Positions 30,568-53,539 are shown, counted from the first letter of the stretch. The stretch: DNA of 64,000 nt from Mugil cephalus (GCF_022458985.1 NC_061777.1:10704668-10768667); one strand, 5' to 3'. Notes: generated from the sequence alone by a model not told the origin. A program made the numbers and translations.

Positions 30568-33018
30568 ACCTCTGTCTATTCAGAGGGATGGGTAAAGTCA
30601 GAAAGTCCTCAGCCAGAGTCACCTCCACCCCACTGTCCTGTAGCGCTCCCTCCGCCTGCCTCTTGAGCTCCGACACGTCGTCCTCGTCCCCCTCCTTCAG
30701 CAGGGAGCTCGGCTTGTACCGCTGACTGAAGTGGTACAGCACCAGCCTCCGGGCGCAGCAAGCCCGAGCCACTGCCGCCGCCATCTCCGGCGTGCTGTGT
30801 CCGTGATCCACCGCTTTCTCGCGGTGCTCGTCCCCGAGCGTGGCCTCGTGAACCAGAACGTCCGCTCCCTTGCACAACTTCAGCGCTCCGTCCCCGAGCA
30901 CCGAGCTGCAGTCCCCGAAGACGCACACTTTCCTCCCCGGGATGGCTTCTTCCAGCACCTCACTGGGCTGAACCACGCGGCCGCTTTCGAGAGTGACAGA
31001 CTGTCCAGCTTTGAGACGTCCATAGAGAGGCCCTGGTTTCAGACCTGAGAGACACAAAAAGGTGTTTGCACTTGATGAAATTTCATTTAAGGATTCTGTG
31101 ATTAGGAAGGAAAAGAAAATATAAAAAGAATAAAAAAAAGAAATGATTGAGGGCATATATATTTTTTAATACCTAGCTGCTTCAGTAGCTCTGTTTTTAA
31201 TCTTCCAGGTCGGTCATGCTCCTGAACACAAAACCCAAAAGAGGGGATGCGGTGAAACAGCCTGAAGGCTTTGACGACAAACTTCTTGTCTTCAAAGAGC
31301 ACGTAACAGTCGCTGGAGACGTCCAGGGAGATCGTCCTGCCCGGCTGCTCCTGTGGATGGAGAGGGCCGCGCTCTGCTGTCAACTAGAGCAGACACAGAA
31401 TGTAGACACGTTAGTAAAAAGAAAAACGTACATTCTGCTGTAGCCATGTTTAAATGCCCAAAATCTGTTAACACGTAAAAGACTGACGTTTTGCTACAAT
31501 GGAAAACCGACTACGTACCTCCAGGCTGAGCTGTCCCTCTTCTGGACTCTGGTCAGACGTGGGCTCCAGTTCATGCACTGCAGGAACACACAACCGTATC
31601 ATTAAGAGAATTCAACAGAATTAAACAAAAGAAAAAACAATTAGACAATGTCTCGGTGCCATAGACACTGAAGGCATACAGGTAGAACCTAATGTTGGAA
31701 GAAAATATAGACTTGAGTTAGACTTCAGTTCTGCAAAACGTCGCTTTGTTGTAAAGACTATGTGTATATTTAGGTCATTTTCTGTCTCATGAAATGTCTA
31801 ATCACCAGAAAACAAATGGTATAAAAGCAGCAACAAAAATAACTATCTAGACTTGCATGCTGCTTTACGTGCATTCATACATGGATGCCATGCAATGTAG
31901 TATTAACAATAATAATAACCTAAAGTAATGGGCCTACTGTAAGGTGAGCCATTTTTTTGTCTGCTAGATAACTATTAATTTTCTGGAGATAAATCACCCT
32001 GGGGAATGATGGGAAAACGTATCAATAATACGCATGAATGCATGGCCCTTTAGGGCTTCCGTAGAAGTAACTGCAGTGTGCACAGCTGAAATTTGTTGAG
32101 GTGATTTCGCACCCAATCTATCGTCAGGCAGCAGGTTTGTAGGCTGGAGGTAGCAGTCGTGCATTCATTCGCAGCCATGTTCTGTGCATAGAGAGCGTGA
32201 CTAGTATCATGCGTGTTGTGTCTTCAATCTCCCAGGTGCGTGGAGACGTTTTGGACCTGCCTGCGTAAGGGAAGAGCAGCTGCGATCCCGTGAGGCCAAG
32301 TGTCACCCTGAGGAAGTGCCGGAGGCCCCGGGGCCCGTAGATGTCCACGCAGTTCAGGCTCTGCTGGGGGTCGGAGTTGGTGTTGAGACTCACGGTGCAA
32401 AGGAGACCTGGCAAGCCGAACAGGTGATCCCCGTGCAAGTGGGAAATGAAAACCTTGGTGATGCGACCTACAAGGAGAATGTGGAAAGAGCATGGGGATA
32501 TTCTCAGTCCAATCCAGGAAATGGGTTATCTAAAAAAAACAACAAACCAAAACAGGGCGACTGGACTTGTTGGATTCTTTCTGAAGACTATTCACCACTC
32601 CAACAAGTGGCTTCTTACCCACCTGTTATTAGAGGGTGTTGTTTAACTAGTGGTTCTTCAAAGTGCACAAACCATTTCATGTGTGAACACGTCTAATAGA
32701 AAATCTAAAATTATCCCGACATTTAAAGGATTTTCCAATTTAGAAAGGCAAGCAAGGATAGATGGACAGAAGTTTTCAAGAACCATCATGGACGTGTTTT
32801 AGTCTGTTTCAGAAACACCCAAAGCGGGGACAGACTGTGCGAGGAGCTGGACTTGTCTCACCTGCTCTGAGCTGGCTTTTCATTAGTTGGGTCTGGGTTC
32901 CCTCTCCGCAGTCGAAGAGCCAACACTCCCCTTCGGTCCGCAGCACCAGAGCCGAGGCACCGCGGTGAGGAGACGGGTAAGCCGAGCCGGTTCCGAGGAA
33001 GGTCACGTCCATAGACAT
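30566..33018 (-). CDS. elac1: Zinc phosphodiesterase ELAC1 (short tRNase Z)
   Basis: Five coding exons on the minus strand join in phase to 370 residues (human ELAC1 about 363): 32862-33018, 32261-32467, 31519-31577, 31173-31383, 30566-31044. The protein starts [17 protein letters not shown]. It is a metallo-beta-lactamase-fold RNase Z, which removes 3' trailers from or repairs tRNA ends in the cytosol/nucleus. Visible motifs are the zinc site [13 protein letters not shown] (exon 2), [11 protein letters not shown], the VHEATL segment, HGHSTPEMA and the final YHFSQRY histidine motif. All expected metal ligands are present. The start is fixed by the conserved N-terminus. Intron 2 appears to use a GC donor (GCAG|GCAGGT), since no GT donor keeps the frame into the [10 protein letters not shown] exon. 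elac1 lies about 3.3 kb downstream of me2 on the same strand and is convergent with mier3. Confidence 0.96.
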
Positions 33019-33140
33019 CCTCCCAGAGCCAGAAATAAAACCGTATACAACTTGCTATAACACTGCAGGAAAGATGTCATGCTCCCTCAGTAAACACTGT
33101 CACACGCTGATGACGTAAGATAAGCGACGGCGCTGCGTTC
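33019..33140 (-). promoter_or_regulatory. elac1 promoter region
   Basis: Immediately upstream of the elac1 ATG. TGACGTAA at 33111-33118 (TTACGTCA on the gene strand) is a near-perfect CRE/ATF site, with CpG-containing sequence next to it (GCGACGGCGC). No TATA box is evident. The 5' UTR is presumably short and begins within this stretch. Confidence 0.45.
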
Positions 33141-33411
33141 AGGGTTAAGTAATTTGTGGTACATTTAACGTCTACACTAGTAGCAAAAATCATTTTTACT
33201 GATTCATTTTGCCAAGTAATTGTGTAGAGATATATATATATTTTGTAGTGGTTCAGTTAAATAGAAACTTATTTAACTTATTGTGTAAAAAAGAAAATAA
33301 ATGCCTATTTCCACCAGCTGTTTTTAGGTTTTATTCTATTTTTTTCAATAGTAATTAAATAATTCAGTATTATGCCAAGAATTGCATTCACTTGACAAAA
33401 CAAATAATAGA

Positions 33412-33510
33412 AAAAAACACTGGATGATTCCAGTCAACAACAATGACAACATTTAGACACATGCACCTGCATTTAATGTTTAAATATAATTTATTTTAAA
33501 TACAAATATT
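33412..33510 (+). repeat. Diverged direct repeat, copy A
   Basis: The segment containing AACACTGGATGATT, then ACAACATTTAGACAC, then CTGCATTTAA and TTTAAATATA is repeated in the same order and orientation about 890 bp away (34302-34400). Matching words AATAAATGCC and TAGGTTTTATTCT lie upstream of both copies (near 33296/33992 and 33325/34092), so the duplication may be longer with insertions. Confidence 0.6.
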
Positions 33511-34301
33511 GAAAACTTAAATGTTAATGTTAATTAAAACTCAAATAAATTATGGCATTTATTTGTTCTAACCAAAGGTAGTACTTCATCAGGGGTATAG
33601 TAAAACTAATGAAAAAGTGGTGAAAAGTAACAGGTGATGATATGTAAGTTACTTATGGAGTTTCATTCATGGGTTAATGTACTTAATGCAATTTAATTAC
33701 AAATGAACTTAAAAATAATCAGGTTAAAAACTCATAATATTTGTTTCTTCCATTTATTGTTCACTCTGTAATGTTGGTAAACGAGTCAGTTTACTTATTG
33801 AAGAAGGTCACTTCTATTTATCAACAGGAAACAAGGTTTCTTTTAGTTGATGAGAATGAAAACTATGCAGAAAGAAATAAAGTGATAAATATACAAGACA
33901 GAAACACAAATAATGCAGCAAACATAGTTATCAGTGTTTTTTTTATTTTATTTTACTGTCAATTTGCTTAAAACATAGTTGAGTAACAACAAAATAAATG
34001 CCCCTTTTCATCAGCAGTGAAATCAGTTGTGTGTGTGTGTGGGGCTGATAATTATTAGAGACCAGCAAACAACCACAAAGTCGGCATAAAATAGGTTTTA
34101 TTCTGGAGGTTTAATACATCAAGTATAATAATGCAGCAAAGTTACACTGCTCTCTGCGTAACAAACGCTAAGGCGATATTACCAAGTACCAAAAATAAAC
34201 TTCAACAGACTCAAAGGGCACAGCGTCATATGAACACACACTTCAACGAAAAATGGTTTCCTGATGGGAACACCAAGAATCACAACCAACTGACAAAATA
34301 C

Positions 34302-34400
34302 AGTAAAAACACTGGATGATTACACTTAGCAACAATAACAACATTTAGACACGTGCGACTGCATTTAAGATTTAAATATAGTTTCTTTTTAAATAAAACT
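34302..34400 (+). repeat. Diverged direct repeat, copy B
   Basis: Second copy of the segment at 33412-33510, sharing AACACTGGATGATT, ACAACATTTAGACAC, CTGCATTTAA and TTTAAATATA with scattered substitutions. Either two copies of one unknown transposon or an old tandem duplication. Confidence 0.6.
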
Positions 34401-36339
34401 ACTGTAAAAGTAGATGACATCAGTAGAAAACTCTGGCCCATAACGTAGAGTAAGTGCTCACAAGCTGAATACACGGAAATACAACAGAGATACATGAGCA
34501 TGTTGTGAGGTCTCCAAGGAGCACGGATGAACTGGGAACCCACTGGAAACTGTGCAGGCACTTCAGTGCAGGTGATCAGAAGGTAAAATGCAATATTGCC
34601 AATGCCGTTGGCACAGGAGTGCACAAATGAGATGATTATAATCATTTACTTGTTAACTAACAAAAATATTTTAGCTGCAAAGAAGTGTGTGAAAATCTCA
34701 ATTCATGGTCAGTGACACGTCTCACGGCTGCAGTTTTTAAGCTATAATGCCCTGCAGCAATCTTTCAGAGCGAAAACTAAAGATATGAGAGCAATGTGTG
34801 TCAAATTGCCACATGGATGTAGACTATTACAAAAAGATATGCTGTACCTGGAAAATGTGTAGTATAGATGACTGGTTCTTTATGACAAATATATATTCGC
34901 CAGTCTATACAATGCATCTAACTTTGAGAGGTCTGCTACTGCAAGCAGGGCTATTTGGTCACGATATGTTTATGCTAACATCATGTTTCAATAGCTCACA
35001 GTGAAAGAAGCAAAGCAGAATTGTTGCACAAGGGAACTTAATCTCTTTCTTCACTGTGTTGTTTGTTACCTTGTGAATACTCAGCAGACCATCTGTTACC
35101 AAATAAAAGTGCATGTAGTGTCGACAAAATAAATCAAAAATATCCAATCATCTGACACTGCACATTGTTTTGTTAAATATTTGGGGTATAGTTCATATTC
35201 GATTTGTATAAAACACTTATGCATAGCAGGTTGATTGAAGGGGTGCGTGCTTAAAGGAGTGTTGATAATTTACAAAACAAATGAAAGTGAAATAAAACAA
35301 AGCAAATTCACAGAAATAAATACGATGTGATTTGACAATAAAAAAGGCTGGAGTGTGCGTTCAGCTGTTGTCTAGTTAAAGGATACCTTCACTATTTTTT
35401 AATGTATAAATTTCATCTAATTTCCCTTCATAAAATCTCATAATTTTCATAAGAGATCTAAAGTTCTTCTCTGCTACTCCTCTTTGTTTTCTACTTTTCT
35501 CTCCGAGTTTAAACCCAAAAGGCAAGGTCTTTCATCTGTGCTGCTCTGCTCGATGCCTTAGTCAAAAAATAGTTTGCACTGATGGACAACTGAGATCCAC
35601 TTGATGTGAAACGGTAATGTAGAAATCGTCCTCCTTATTAGAATAGTAAGTAAGTGAACTAAAAATAAATGGTGGTGTTTGCTCTAATCAAATGGATCAT
35701 CAGGAGTGTACACAAAAAATACTAAAAACAAACTAAAAACACTTTAAAATGAGTGGAAAAGGATAAATAGTATTATGTGGCCTTTTCTCATGAAGGTAAT
35801 ATATTTCTAGGTCATTTAGGACCAAAAACAAGTCATCAGTCATCTCTGTCTGAACATTTTACCTTCAGCAGTAACACACTTGTCCCTTTTGTTTACTACG
35901 CAGCATAATCTAATTTCTCTACCTAATTTGCCTTTATAATTATTAATGCTGGTGTTTTTATGTGCTCAAGAACAATGTCATATAATTTATAGAAGTGTAA
36001 TTAAGTGTGACATTCCATATTTTCATAATATGTTCCTTTTTTCAAAGCAGACTCTAGATAATTAAAATATATCTCTGAATTTCAGGAGCGAAACCAGATT
36101 TCTACATTTGCCTTTGCCACCACTAGGTGGCTCTCCACTTTTGTGGATGATAGAGAACTATACTGTGAAACTGTCTATTCTTATTCAAATAATAATTTTT
36201 CCCACTCAAACTTTTCACAGATCGATTAAGACCTGGTTTAAAGCAAATGCACATTTGCACTAAACTAACAATGATCTTAAACAAATCTGTGATTAAGCAT
36301 AAAGTGGAAAAAACGCTCGGGGCACCAGTAAGATCTAAT

Positions 36340-46579
<10,240 letters not shown>

Positions 46580-46622
46580 GGCAGACAGTCACTGGTCTGG
46601 TACGTCTACTGGTGAAAACTCT
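46580..46622 (-). other. me2 5' UTR part of exon 2
   Basis: The exon that holds the me2 start codon is bounded upstream by a good acceptor (TTCTTCTCTTCCTCAG on the minus strand), so 46622-46580 is 5' UTR. It would splice to a non-coding first exon ending at 49950. Confidence 0.6.
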
Positions 46623-49144
46623 CTGAGGAAGAGAAGAAAAACAGAGATGATCAAATATCCTGAAGGTTGTAGAAAGTACCTAGACTGGGATGTTGAATAT
46701 AATGAATCAGTCTCTTAGAACATTTTTGTTTATGTATGTTTTATGCATTTAATCCTTCAGATTATCACAAGACTATTCACTAAATCAACAAACGTTCTCG
46801 GTGTTCGTAAGCAATCCTCAAGGATTACAACTGTTGGCAGCCGTGGCCGTCATTAATCTGGATGTGGTCTGTAGTGATTGAGTGTGTGATCTTTGCTCTG
46901 AAAGATTGTCATAATCCCTTTTCGCAGTGAGCTCGACACAAAGACACAGAACCAGATAAATGGTTGGCATCAGCCAACAGAGAACAGATGACAGACAAGC
47001 AGCAGATGACATGCCTCACAGACTTCAACTGGTAACCATAGAAATACTTTTGGCATCTGCATAGCAAACTTGAAGGAATAAATCATCTATAGGCTTGCAA
47101 TTTGGGAGTAAATGAGATAAAATTTGCTCAATGCTATCTACACACTGTCTGATGGCGATGTTCCTAAAGAGATGGCACACAAACAACCACTACTGTGCAG
47201 GGCCTCTATCGTACTTTTAGCTGCTGTTGGTGGCCTGGAATAGTAACATCATTGTAAGAGCTATGTCATGCATGTGACCTGTGATTCCCAGAGAGAGGAC
47301 AGTTAAAGCTACTAGAGATACTCGAGAAACACTAGACAAAAAAACAAAAGCAACTTTGACAATGAAACCAGAAAGTTAATGCTGCTTTCTCACCAAACTT
47401 GTCACTGCAGTGGGCTGCATAAACATGTTCAACAACGATATGGTGCTATCTTGTACTTTAAACATTAGTCTCAGTGAGGGCAGACTACTACTCATACACC
47501 CTTGTATTTGAGGAAAATGGAAGCACGCTGAGAAAAGAGACAGAGCATATTTCCATTAAAATCATTCCTCAATCCACCCATTATAAACAAAAACATTTAG
47601 CTCAATTAAACTATGTTTTTTTCATTGTTTTATTTATTTTAGTTTCTAGCAAAATGTCCGTTTTCTGTTGACCCAGAGGAAATGCAACTGAACAAGTCAG
47701 CAAGCTGGGTTGGGCAATGAAGTTTCTATTTTAGTTCCTTATAATTTAGTGTCCAAGTCTTGCAAGTCCGTAAAACATCACATTGCTTTCAAATTCAAGA
47801 TGCACAAGGAAACTACACTCAACTGCATTCATCCTTTAGGATATTTGGGCTTAAAATGTCTAATCTGTAACATCATTTATTGGCTGATAACCCAGAAAAA
47901 GGGCTTGAGCTCTAACTTTGAATGATTTTTCTGGAACAAAACCCACCTGAGCTCAGTTGGCAAGAGAACAAAGTCAGGGTTGTGACATTTTCCTAACCGT
48001 ATTCATTCCTCATCCCACTCTTAATCTCTATCTGTGAATCTATTCAAACACCCGCACAAAACCGCAGGGAAAGGGGAGATAAGATGGACACATAAATATT
48101 AAAAACATACCACTACATCAGGTAGTGCTTGACACTGCTTTTAAGGATGGTATCTGTGCTTGGGATGAATGAAGTATCTATCTAATCTAATCTAATCAAA
48201 TCTAATTAGGTTTTCATCAGGCAATGTAATTATTCGTCTCCTCCCAGACTTTTTTAGTGTGCCAGCTCTAGGAAATACAGCATGCCGAGTTTGTTCGGTA
48301 CCTCTTCTGTGTCTGCCAAGAAACAAGGTAATTCGTACGCACGTGCCAGCTTTGTATCATTGTCAGAACCCCTACTGTGAGCGCACAACTCCACAGACAG
48401 AAACTGGTCTGGACTGCTTGTAAGTGGAAATGTTTGCATGCAAATCAAAGGAGGAAAAACAACTCACTTATACATGTGCTTTTGGAATCATGCTTTTTGG
48501 ATGTATTATAATTTTGGAGGATGTTGTTTGTGGTGCTATTAAACTTGATTTAATTAAAACACAAGGGTTTCTCCTGTTTAGTTTAGTCTCCCAATGGGAG
48601 AATAAAATATTAGGAACATGGGTCAGTACAACTCAATACAATTCATTAATACTATAAACCACTGGCTCCACCATAAAAACACAGCTCTCTCTTATTTTAA
48701 ACATGTTAAATATTATAAACTTCAGGAATATTTAGTGCACGAAAGTGGTAAATGAGTGTATGTTTATCCCTCTGAGGCTGTAACTTGATAAATATCAGTT
48801 TTTTACAAGAGCTGCAGAGGCAGGTTTAATACCCACTCATCACACATGTACAACTTTCTGTACCTTAAAGCCTCGTCTCTTACTATATCTCATACACATG
48901 CATTTTTATCTCGTTTTAAATAAAGGTGGGGCAAACAGAGCACATGCTACAACCTGACCAAGCAAATTTTTTGTATAAACTATGGCTGTAGGCATAATGT
49001 AATAAAGTGTGACTCAGAATAGAAGCACAGTGCTCTAGTATGTACTCAGTGACACTTTGCGTGCAATAAATGCCACCCACATACAGTACTTACTTTTTTT
49101 TATGCATTTTAAAGGCTTCGAGATTCATCTTTCTTTCTAACACG

Positions 49145-49172
49145 TACGTATATATATATATATATTTATATA
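49145..49172. repeat. (TA)n microsatellite
   Basis: About ten TA units plus a short interruption, in the first me2 intron. Confidence 0.8.
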
Positions 49173-49949
49173 ACCACATTACATTGTATTAGTACACCTG
49201 TTTTACTTTAAATGGATATAGTTCATTGGACCATAGTCATTGCACAGCTGGGTGTGGCATCACTGACAGGTGTTATTGTTCTCCTCTGACAAAGTGCTTA
49301 TCCATCTTGTTTCTTACATAGCAAGGCACTTAAGGCACTTTATTCTGGAGTTACTTATTACCCAATACTAACACATTTTGTACAAGTGGCAATAACATAA
49401 TTACAGCAGGGAAAGCACAACCTTTGGCGACTCATTTTATGTCCTGATTGCCTTTTATTCATTTGGTTTTATTGCGATGTGTTACTGATAAAACGGAATA
49501 GGTGTCTAGCAACCCTTCAGTATTTCTACAGACATCTCATGACAGGAAATTAATGTGGAAGGCATGAGTATTACAGCTTCCCGTGAGCCTCTAACGACTA
49601 TGCCTAAACATATGAAAATAAGACGGACACGGAAAGAAAACTGATTTTGATGCACTAGCAAGCTAACTAGTTAGCTTAGCAGCCTCATTCTCAAACAAAA
49701 AAAAAGCAGCTAACGGCTGCTACAAGCTAACGTTTGGCTCGCTTCAAACTAAAGTGGGATATCGTTGTTGTAACACCGGCGTCTCTGTCTTTGCAAATGC
49801 TTAACAGACACCAACACAAAAACACTTAAAGCCTGACGTCCTCTCTGCTACTCGCTTTCATTCATTTACACTGCGCAGCTCGCTAACTCCTCACCGGGAA
49901 GTTCTTAAACGACAAATACTTTCTATTATTCAAATAAGACGCCACTCAC

Positions 49950-50050
49950 CTGCTTTGGGATATTACAACACCGTCGTTACTTCAGTTGGGCCGGTCACTG
50001 TTTGTTAAGCATGTTTTTCAAGATGTTGGCTTTGTCAGTGCCGTAGTTTG
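49950..50050 (-). other. Probable non-coding first exon of me2
   Basis: On the minus strand a strong donor CAAAGCAG|GTGAGTGG lies at 49950/49949, at the edge of a CpG-richer stretch and upstream of the coding exons. No ATG-led frame joins it to exon 2, so it would be 5' UTR. The 5' end is not visible, and 50050 is a nominal limit. Confidence 0.5.
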
Positions 50051-50220
50051 TGCGACTGACCGCTTAGTGCGTCCCTTGACAGCAGCCACGGATGATGTCG
50101 GTGTTGAGGAGAGACGGGGACGCCGCAGAGTAGAAGAACTTGGCCGCTCAGCCAATCACATGCTGGGATTTCCTGCTCGTTTACCGTGTCCACTGCGACA
50201 CGCGCAGCATTTTTTTTGGC
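50051..50220 (-). promoter_or_regulatory. me2 promoter region
   Basis: CpG-bearing sequence (GACGGGGACGCCGCAGAG, TGCGACACGCGCAGC) with a CCAAT box at 50151-50158 (GCCAATCA, plus strand), typical of a TATA-less housekeeping promoter. It sits just upstream of the inferred me2 first exon. A LINE relic begins only about 200 bp further out. Confidence 0.45.
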
Positions 50221-50259
50221 GAGAAGCCCATTTACCGTAATTACTATAAAACAGGTCCA

Positions 50260-50740
50260 TCAAAAAATACCGGAATGAATTAGACATCAGCACAAACATG
50301 AAATATATAGTTACATGTACACATACAAACACACATAGGGACAAAAGAGACAAGGGGATATAATACAAGGAGGATATTATATTTACATAGAAATAGTAAT
50401 AGTAATTATTCTTATTTTATCACACGTTTTAAGGATCTAAGAAGCATTATAAATTTCAAAACATGTGTAAAGTTCAGGGCTGACTTTGAAAACTTCTGTT
50501 TGTGGATGAAAATTTTATCATAGAGCATCATAACATCTATTACAAATTCTAGGGCGTCTTTTGGAAAACTAAAATAAAAGATAATGTCTTTGAAATTGAA
50601 TGAGTGGGTTATATTAAGAGTTTGAAGGAAATGTGAAACCATATGTGCCCAGAACGTTTTGGATAGAGGACATTCAAAAAACATATGGCGGGCAGTTTCA
50701 ATTCCATGATTACAAAATAAACAAGAGGTTTATGGGGCAA
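50260..50740 (-). mobile_element. 3' end of a LINE (reverse-transcriptase C-terminus)
   Basis: On the minus strand a frame from about 50740 to its stop at 50412 contains SCLFCNHGIETARHMFFECP, a C-x2-C-x9-H-x4-C zinc-knuckle of the kind that ends L1-type LINE reverse transcriptases. It is followed by KTFWAHMVSHF and a C-terminal KIFIHKQKFSK segment typical of fish L1-like elements. Beyond the stop an AT-rich 3' UTR-like tail runs to about 50260. The 5' part of the element is missing, a usual result of truncated insertion. Confidence 0.7.
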
Positions 50741-53539
50741 TGCAATTACACTCTGTGCCTCTCAGTGAGGTTTAGAAGCATGTGGTTTTCATTCAGTCTA
50801 TTAGGGAAGATCAATGAAACTCTCAGGTCAAATCAGGGTCAAATGTGGTCCACTAGGTCCACCTCTGCATGGACACTGAGCATAACTGCTTTATTAGGTA
50901 CCACGAAGAAGTGTACTACATACATACAAGATCTTATGTTCTAATGGTCTAAATGCATGTCTACATTTGTTTAAAACTTAAGGGCACGGAAATATATACA
51001 GTAATACAGTAAGCTGTAATCAAACATGTTAAATATCCTTAAATGACTAAATATATATCAGTTTGTCTATATCACCATATATCATATCACTTAGAGAAGG
51101 ATATCAAGTAATTGCTTTAGTATTGTTTTATTAATTTTTCAGCATAAACAGAAACTCCAAAAAGAGATATTATCCATCAGTGTTAAGCATTAAAAATCAC
51201 TCAGTCTTCTCAAATTAAAAGACGAGGCCTCCTTGAAGCATGAGTACAAAATAAACAAGAGCCCACAGAAATATGACCGGTCCACAAAGTGACACCCAAT
51301 AAAAACAACAACGTTTAAGCTATCTGAATAGCCATGCAGAAGAAAGGGCATATGTTACATTCAGCAAACTGGAAGCATCGAGGCGTACTGAGGCACATTT
51401 TCTACATAGGTTCGGCTCAGTAACCACATGTGTTACAGTATGTCTGCGTAATTTTATTGCTGGCTTAGGTTACCTGCAGGAGAAACTATATATATGCAAA
51501 ATGTGATTGTTAGACCTGTATAAGTTCACCATTAAATTCATGTTAATTATCTGCACTGCCCAGTTTTTATTTATTTCTGTAAATAGATGGATCAGAAAAC
51601 TAGTAGTTTGTACTGCTTGCCCTTTACTGTGATGACTCTTTCTGGTCAGAGCTGAAGCTGACGAAATCCTTTATTTCTGAATGATGCTACATGTGCTTCG
51701 TCATAAATGTAAACAAATAAACTTGGCTTTGCTGTCTCGGGGGTTGTACTGTTCCCATGTATGGCTAAATCCTTTGGAAGTCATACTATGTTGAGCAGTG
51801 AAGAGGTCACTACAACCTGTGCGCACTGGCTACAGCATGCGTAACACACAATGAGAGTTCATCTTTGTATGCGCAAAGACAAATAATGAATGCAAAAGCA
51901 AAGAAAACCTTCATGTGGGTGCATCTTATCCACAAAGTATGGATTTAAATTAATATTGGAGGGCATAGCAGATGTGTTCAGTCAGAATGGGGATCAGATG
52001 CTGGATTCATCAATGATAAAACATTCTTTGTGTGTGTGTGTTGCTGGCAGTGTGTTTTGTCTGTGGCAAACCCACAGCAGAGCTTTACATCTCACACTGT
52101 AACACCCAGAAGGACAGATTGCAGCTATAGAATATGGGGCACATTGATTTAACTGTTGGCGCCAGCTCAGCAGAATATCTTTAAAGTCATTTCCATATGC
52201 TTCCTGAATCATTTTCAGGTCCACCGCAATTGAATTAAATGTCACATGCACTTGATTGAGAGACAACAAAGGCACAACCAACAGCTCTCGGGAGAACTTA
52301 CTGAGACATCAGATGCCAGCATAGGTATGTGTGCTAAAAATGTTTTATTTATTTTCAGTAGATTAATATGGTTAATGGACAGCAATGTGAAGTTTTGAGT
52401 AGAAACATGTTCCTATAAAGGTAGCAAATGTACATTCTCCAAAATATAGGCTACTTTTGTTTGCATTAAAGCTTTTCGTGGACGGATTTAAGTTAGCAAA
52501 ACAGTGACAGACATTTGTCCATCTAGTGTAAGGGCTGATGACCTTGTTCGCTACATCAGGCAAAAAAAGAAATAACCGAACGAGAGCAAAGTTGGCCGAA
52601 TAATCATAAATCGCTACCGTAGAGCATTCAACATTCAAACAAAACAAACGTACTCCAAATTAACATGATTGTGAACCCTGAAAAAATATACAAGAATAAT
52701 TTAACCACAAGAATGTTATTACCATAATAAATCTTGAGAAATATAATATAGAATTAAATATGACATCCATGTTTTACAAGTTTACAGACTTTTTGTAGCA
52801 GTGACAAAATGTCACTGTGAGTCAAAACAGCAACAAAAAGATCCTTATGGTTCACCATGTGACTGATTATTTTTCAGCTAATACATTCAGAAACAGCTGG
52901 GGGAGAAACTATAATTATTTGGTGAATGTCGCCATTGGAAGACTGCTCGACGTTTTGAAAAAATAAAATAAAATACTGGCTGATTAACACACCGTCAAGG
53001 CTCTTGTACGGGAAATTTAAAGCACGCCCAAAAACACAAGTGAGCCCTCTCCAGTGACTGGATAAATCAAGTCAGCAGCTGCCTGTCCTCTCTTCGCCGT
53101 TTTGCAGATGTTTGTGGCGCAGAATAATTCGCTGTCAAGTCTCGTCTGATCCAGCTTTAACTTGACAAATCACAGCAAACCAAAGTTACCACAAGCATTA
53201 ATCAGCTGATTACATCGAAATACGCACGAGGAGAACTAATCTTTGACATTTGCACTGCTAAGCATGGTTATTTATATTCAACCCGGATGCTTTCTGACCT
53301 TATTGCCTGAGAGAACACCTCATGACAAAGCTGCAAGATTGCTTGTTTAAGTGAGGGTTTTTGTCGCAGCATGTAGTGTGTCACTGCAGTGGTACCAAAA
53401 CGACAAAAGCTGCTAACACTAATGTCTAATGTCTAAGCAGCATAGTCAGCCGTGGACACACCTCGCCGTGTAAAGCACTGCTAGCATTTTGGAAGTGCTG
53501 CTCATAATGAGGCAAAACTGCGGATGTTGAAAGTCAACA
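50741..53539. other. me2-mapk4 intergenic DNA incl. mapk4 3' UTR
   Basis: No coding exon was recognised. The upper part is the mapk4 3' UTR on the minus strand; a plausible poly(A) signal is the AATAAA read from TTTATT at about 52344-52351, which would give a UTR of about 1.2 kb. A further TTTATT occurs near 51126. The remainder is AT-rich with a short GT tract at about 52028. Confidence 0.5.

Larger units (their letters stand above)
33141..36339. other. elac1-me2 intergenic DNA incl. me2 3' UTR
   Basis: AT-rich DNA between the elac1 promoter and the me2 stop codon, with no recognisable coding exon. Its upper part must hold the me2 3' UTR (minus strand). Candidate minus-strand poly(A) signals include an ATTAAA near 35394-35400 and an AATAAA near 34098-34103, and I cannot choose between them. 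It also holds a diverged duplicated segment (33412-33510 and 34302-34400) and a short GT tract near 34029. Confidence 0.55.

Noticed and set aside
30609..30926. Second open frame (minus) and a plus-strand frame at 30731-31048 over elac1 exon 5
   Set aside because: GC-rich shadow frames of the real ELAC1 exon; composition Arg/Gly-rich with no motif.
32124..32260. Extension of the elac1 exon 2 frame past the GC donor
   Set aside because: The added residues have no ELAC1 similarity and run to a stop, while the 31519-31577 exon restores the family sequence exactly in phase.
52372..52647. 91-codon minus-strand frame
   Set aside because: No recognisable domain; lies in the probable mapk4 3' UTR or its flank.
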